In this document: piece by piece, positions 60,481 to 64,000 of the stretch
Numbering within the stretch: position 1 is the first letter of the stretch
Layout of the letters: every line of letters starts with the position of its first letter
Source of the DNA: Steromphala cineraria
Lineage: Eukaryota > Mollusca > Gastropoda > Trochida > Trochidae
Length of the DNA stretch: 64,000 nt
Reading direction: 5' to 3'
Assembly: GCA_916613615.1 (NCBI GenBank)
Contig: OU744725.1
Span: 63,496,575 to 63,560,574 of the forward strand
Translations under genes and position numbers: made by a program
Notes under the pieces: generated by a model
What the model saw: only the letters and a program-made list of their open reading frames with translations
The model's database searches: none
What the model was told of the DNA's origin: nothing

Positions 60481-60960
60481 AACTCCCAGAAGGACCCTAC
60501 GCAAGCGAGACTGATCTCTTAAACCTCCTTCTTCTGGTAAGTGTTGGTCATGGCGACCCACGACCAGAGCTGGTTGGTGAGATGGGTTCACGATATACAT
60601 TACCTCGGGACCACTCGCGCAAGTCTATACAAACAGGCGCGTAGGCTCCCAACGGGAGATTTCCACCCAACACCTAAAATAATATTTACCACTCCCATAT
60701 TTGGGATAACTGGTAGGACTTGGGCACAGGGCAAAATGGTTAAAACTTTTCACTTAAAGTGCACGGTGTGGCTACCACCGGCACTTTACTAAATTATAAC
60801 TGGTAATCTTCCCAGTAGCAAACCTCAAAACCCTCACTGCCTGCTTCTTAATCGGGTTCAGTGGGGAGGACAGGTATTGTACCTTAAGTGTATGGTTAGA
60901 CTACCCCCTGCACTTTACATAGGTACAATACCAGTCAGACGACCTTCAAGAAAGAAAAAA
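60481..60960. repeat. Unidentified dispersed-repeat-like segment with two related hairpins
   Basis: A GC-richer island in AT-rich flanks. AAAGTGC-A-CGGTG ... CACCG-GCACTTT at 60,756-60,787 can fold as a nested stem, and a diverged counterpart AAGTG ... CACTT with GGTTA/TACCC inside is at 60,886-60,915; each is followed by TTTAC and a similar TAACTGG/ACCAG context. No coding frame or known RNA gene is recognised. It looks like a SINE-like or other repeat remnant. Confidence 0.4.
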
Positions 60961-61424
60961 CGCACATTGCGAAGATAACAACGCTGGAAACAACAGCAAA
61001 TAACAGACTAAGTATATCAAACCAAAAAGATAAGTATTACTCCATTCACTCAATTATCAATAAATTTAGATATAAAACATTACTAATTACAAATAAATAT
61101 AAATACAATTCAAACACAATTATTCAAATACAATTTTATCTTATCACAATTAAAAATACCATCTCAAATACTATATTAAACCTTTTTACTTCAATATAAT
61201 TTCCCATACATAATATAATCTTTCTATCTCTTTCAGGTACCACGCCATTTCACAGCACTATTTATTTACTGACTATTCATAAAATCAGCCCCCCCCTCCC
61301 CGCACTCTATTCCAAATTCTAAATTAATTTTAACCACTTTAGAACTTTTATTAATTTTATTTGGGTGCCTAAGACCTATTCTAAATTTCATGCCCCTTTT
61401 TTTGGAAATAACTCAGGCTTAGAC

Positions 61425-61490
61425 CCAACGTCGGCGACATCACCGTATGGTGAAGAAGACGTTAAACCCCAATCCAACAACAACATCCTA
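61425..61490 (+). mobile_element. SINE-like 3' end
   Basis: GTCGGCGACATCACCGTATG followed by GTGAAGAAGACGTTAAACCC and an AATCCAACAACAAC tail resembles the 3' region of tRNA-derived SINEs that I know from molluscs (GAAGACGTTAAAC followed by a CAA-type tail). The tRNA-related head, A and B boxes, was not identified upstream. Confidence 0.35.
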
Positions 61491-61559
61491 CGAACTGGAT
61501 CCTCCTACGAAATCACCTACACCCCGGAAAATGAACTATGCATAGCAGTCGATCGTTTG

Positions 61560-62676
61560 TTTTCATGACAAATGGATACTGGCTGAAATTCCAGCCACCG
61601 ATAGATATTTCTCTCATCTTAAATATGATGTAAATTTCAGATACATAAGCACGGAAATTACATTGCATTCATCAGACTTCAAATGACAACTGTTTTCGGC
61701 GAGATGGAAACTGAAAACAAGTGACTCTTTGCAACTACGTACCAAAGTATCAACTGATCATTACATAATGGACAAAATATATCCATAACCAAAGATTGGA
61801 AAAATGAATTCACAGGCCTTCATTTGATTTAGTTTTCTTTTGATATATATGACGCCCACTGCATACAAAATCAGGTAATTCAATCGGAAAGGTGTTACGG
61901 CAAATATCGCCATTACTGTTTTGGTCGCATTGGTTGTGAACTTTGATTATACTAGCTGCGCTGAAATAGCGTGCAAAACAATTATAAACAATTTTTTAGT
62001 ATTATAGACATCTAAAGCAGAAAAAAAATCATTAATTGAAGTATTTGTCAAGTGAAAATGTATAAAATCCAAATTATTTTTCACACAAATGTGTAAAAAA
62101 ATGAAATCTAAAAAAAGAACAGTCATCACCTCGATTTACTAAGATAAAACAAATTTACATAACATTTATATCGTACAAGATTTAAAAAGAAATTTTAAAA
62201 TCATATTGTATTTTTTTTGGATTTAAGATTGTTGTGATAAAATATTCCTTTCATGAAACTCCTATTCAATTTTATCAAATTTGTGAATATATTGCAAGGA
62301 GGGCACAAACTGAGCCAGTATTATTTTTATCAATTACCCATGATTGTTCAAATGCATGTTATAATTCAAAGCTTTCAAATATCATAATGTATATTCATAT
62401 TGTATATGAATTTATTTTGAAATCTTATATTTTTTGCAGTGAATAAATTTCCACAGGAAGGATCAGCCAAACTGCCTGGGCTGCAATTTGATTGTTCAAG
62501 CTAAACAAAGGTGAACTTTGTGCTTGTTCAATTCTGTTGCTCTATTAAGTTTCTTTTCTCTCCAGTAAAATTTCACAAACATATATATGTGTTTATATTG
62601 CTGTCATTGTGATTTTATTAGCTGAATTTAACTGGGGATAAGAATATGATAGATACAACAAAATCCTTACAAATAC
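61560..62676. other. AT-rich noncoding stretch up to the retroelement
   Basis: No gene seen. Composition changes abruptly from AT-rich to strongly GC-rich at about 62,690, next to TATTTCCAG, which could be a splice acceptor or simply the left junction of the element. Confidence 0.55.
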
Positions 62677-63309
62677 TTGCAATATTTCCAGGACCAGCGC
62701 CCTGACCCTCGCCAGCGTCACGACCAGCGCTCGGACCAGCGCCAGGACCAGCCCCAGCACTCCAGGGATCGTGACCAGCGACAGGATCAGCGCCAACGCT
62801 CGGGAGATCGTGACCAACGCCAACGCCTGGACCCCAAGCAGCGCTCAGACCGGCGCCAGCGTTCCAGAGACTCCCCTCCCAGGGACGTCAGAACCTCCCG
62901 CTCACCTCGTCGCTCCAGGAGCCCCTCCCCTCCTCGGCGCCAACGACGCTCGCGGCGCTCCAGGACGCCTTCCCGCTCTCGCTCTCCTTCAGTGGACAGA
63001 TCCACCTCCCGGCGCTCACGCCGCTCCGGCTCCCGGACGCCACCGAAGACGCCCAGATCTTCCAGGAAGAGGCGCCACTCTCCCGTTATCAGTGATGATG
63101 AGCGCCACTTCGTCCCAGACTACGACGACGACGAGGCAGAGGGCCCCACCTTCCTGCCTCTGAAGATGGTCTCCAGCTGGATCGCCGACAGGCTCCCAGA
63201 GGGCTCCTCCCCTGGTGGCTCGGACCCTCTCACTTGTGTTCGCGAGGACCCTGACCTCAAGCTCCCCCCTCACCCTGATGTGCTTCGACAAGGCCGCCGC
63301 CCTGGATGA
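62677..63309 (+). CDS. Gag-like Arg/Ser-rich protein of a retroelement (ORF1)
   Basis: A 210-codon frame. Residues 5-65 are degenerate QRSDQR/DRDQRQ-type repeats (gaccagcgcc-like 12-mers in DNA), then an RS-rich basic block (SRSPSPPRRQRRSRRSR), PPKTPRSSRKRRHSP, an acidic patch (DYDDDEAEGP) and a short C-terminus. RS-rich basic tracts occur in nucleocapsid-like proteins and also in splicing factors. The downstream reverse-transcriptase start makes a retroelement gag-like role the better reading. The start codon is uncertain, because family homology is lacking and the frame may begin upstream or by splicing. Its end is probably shifted relative to the next frame (see 63,320). The GC-rich codon use contrasts with the flank. 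Confidence 0.5.
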   Translation: MQYFQDQRPDPRQRHDQRSDQRQDQPQHSRDRDQRQDQRQRSGDRDQRQRLDPKQRSDRRQRSRDSPPRDVRTSRSPRRSRSPSPPRRQRRSRRSRTPSRSRSPSVDRSTSRRSRRSGSRTPPKTPRSSRKRRHSPVISDDERHFVPDYDDDEAEGPTFLPLKMVSSWIADRLPEGSSPGGSDPLTCVREDPDLKLPPHPDVLRQGRRPG

Positions 63310-63319
63310 CGCCATATGA

Positions 63320-64000
63320 CGCCTGGCCCCAAACCTCAACCACTCTTACAAGGTTTCGGACACCAAGGTTTCTTCGGTGGAGGCTGCCCTCAGAAGGACT
63401 CTGAGGCCGATCTCGATCCTCCTCTCCGCGACTGACGCGATCAAGGCCGACTTAGACGTCGACAACCCTTCCCGTCTGGATCACCTCCACACTTTGATGG
63501 ACTGGCAGCGGCGCAACATCGTCCTCATACTCGACAACGTGAGAGCTGGCCTCGGTTCCCTCACTCACCTTCGACGCTCAGGCTTCTTGGACCAGTGTGC
63601 GTGGGACTCTGAGTTAAAGAAGTCCTTGTTACAGGCTCCCCCCACGGCCGCGACTCTTTTCGCTGACAAGATCCCGGAGGTCCTCCCGCTCCCAGTCGTG
63701 CCGGTGCACCCCACACCCGTAAGCGGGAGATTAGGGATCTTCTGGCGTAATTGGACATTACTAGAAGATCCTTACGTCACCAACACCCTGAGGACAGGTT
63801 ACAAGTTGCCATTGACCTGCCCTCCCCCCGTGACCGCGACTCCCCTGGCACGGGACTACTCAGAAGCCCAGAGCGCTCTTCTAGCAGAGAACATCAAGAC
63901 GCTTACCGACAAGAACGCTCTGGAGTTGGTGCTACAACCCGATCACGCCCCAGGGTTTTACTCACCAATCTTCCTGGTCCCGAAGAAAAATTCCACCAAG
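63320..64000 (+). pseudogene. DIRS-like retroelement frame: gag C-terminus, pre-RT region and start of reverse transcriptase (partial)
   Basis: The frame is open for 227 codons to the window edge. It reads LAPNLNHSYKV, SSVEAALRRTLRPISILLSA, LMDWQRRNIVLILDNV, SLTHLRRSGFLD, then SGRLGIFWRNWTLLEDPYVT with a TGYKLPLTCPPP block, and NALELVLQPDHAPGFYSPIF with LVPKKNS, which is RT block 1. The G-R-L-x-x-F-x-x-N-W ... D-x-x-V ... G-Y-x-x-P order before G-F-Y-S-x-x-F-L-V-P-K-K is what I know from DIRS-type elements. The same frame is open just upstream (CFDKAAALDDAI) but interrupted by TGA at 63,317-63,319 before CGC, as expected from CpG decay of a CGA codon. The frame is +1 relative to ORF1. The tyrosine recombinase and termini lie outside the window. 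Confidence 0.55.

Noticed and set aside
60541..60620. tRNA gene
   Set aside because: GATGGGTTCACGAT looked slightly like a B box, but no cloverleaf or A box could be formed.
62677..63309. Host SR-type splicing factor
   Set aside because: No RRM or zinc knuckle, and the next frame leads into pre-RT and RT motifs, so a retroelement is more likely.
62787..63339. Antisense frames over the GC-rich retroelement ORF
   Set aside because: Expected in GC-rich RS-coding DNA; the plus strand links to a reverse-transcriptase start.

Overview
The window is eukaryotic: tandem satellite DNA, spliceosomal introns, LINEs, TIR transposons, microsatellites and an assembly gap. A marine invertebrate, most likely a mollusc, is my best guess. 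The basis is weak: the type of LINE and of multicopy Zn-module protein, TTAA elements ending CGTGCTACTGCCCCT, and a GGGAGATAAC-type motif I associate with mollusc genomes. No host housekeeping gene was recognised.

Region 1 (1-39,982) is one uninterrupted, highly homogeneous satellite array, about 124 copies of a 323-bp monomer, cut on the left by the window and on the right by a 200-N gap (39,983-40,182). The monomer is itself an old dimer of a 156-bp and a 167-bp half. A block of several kilobases in the array is duplicated about 9.4 kb (29 monomers) away.

Region 2 (40,183 to about 51,006) is a nest of transposons in a decayed LINE. The host LINE can be followed as ORF1, endonuclease and inter-domain fragments over about 10 kb. 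It is interrupted by (a) a 263-bp TIR element with a 10-bp target duplication, (b) a 5'-truncated LINE with a 14-bp target duplication, which itself carries a 1,191-bp TA-flanked TIR element, and (c) a 6-kb inverted repeat (44,725-50,763). Each arm of (c) carries the C-terminal part of an uncharacterised gene, and one arm was later hit by a 1.8-kb TIR element. The sister arm preserves the empty site. The gene fragment encodes what looks like a complete XPG/FEN1-type (PIN-fold) nuclease domain.

Region 3 (51,799-56,500, minus strand) carries a 1,202-codon open frame of the same family, with paired CxxC/HxxC modules at the N-terminus. A candidate 5' noncoding exon, a 935-bp intron and a promoter-like segment lie upstream. 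It ends just before the nuclease domain would begin.

Region 4 (55.5-62.7 kb) is AT-rich noncoding DNA with a (TAA)17 microsatellite, a TTAA MITE family in stacked copies, a 73-bp-arm hairpin, inverted clusters of a CTCGTACCCA motif, a CRE-like triplet and SINE-like remnants.

Region 5 (62,677-64,000) is the 5' part of a GC-rich retroelement, with an Arg/Ser-rich gag-like frame and then a pre-RT/RT-start frame of DIRS-like type. It runs off the window.

The whole looks like the edge of a satellite, possibly centromeric or pericentromeric, next to transposon-rich DNA. The N gap means that this adjacency rests on scaffolding.
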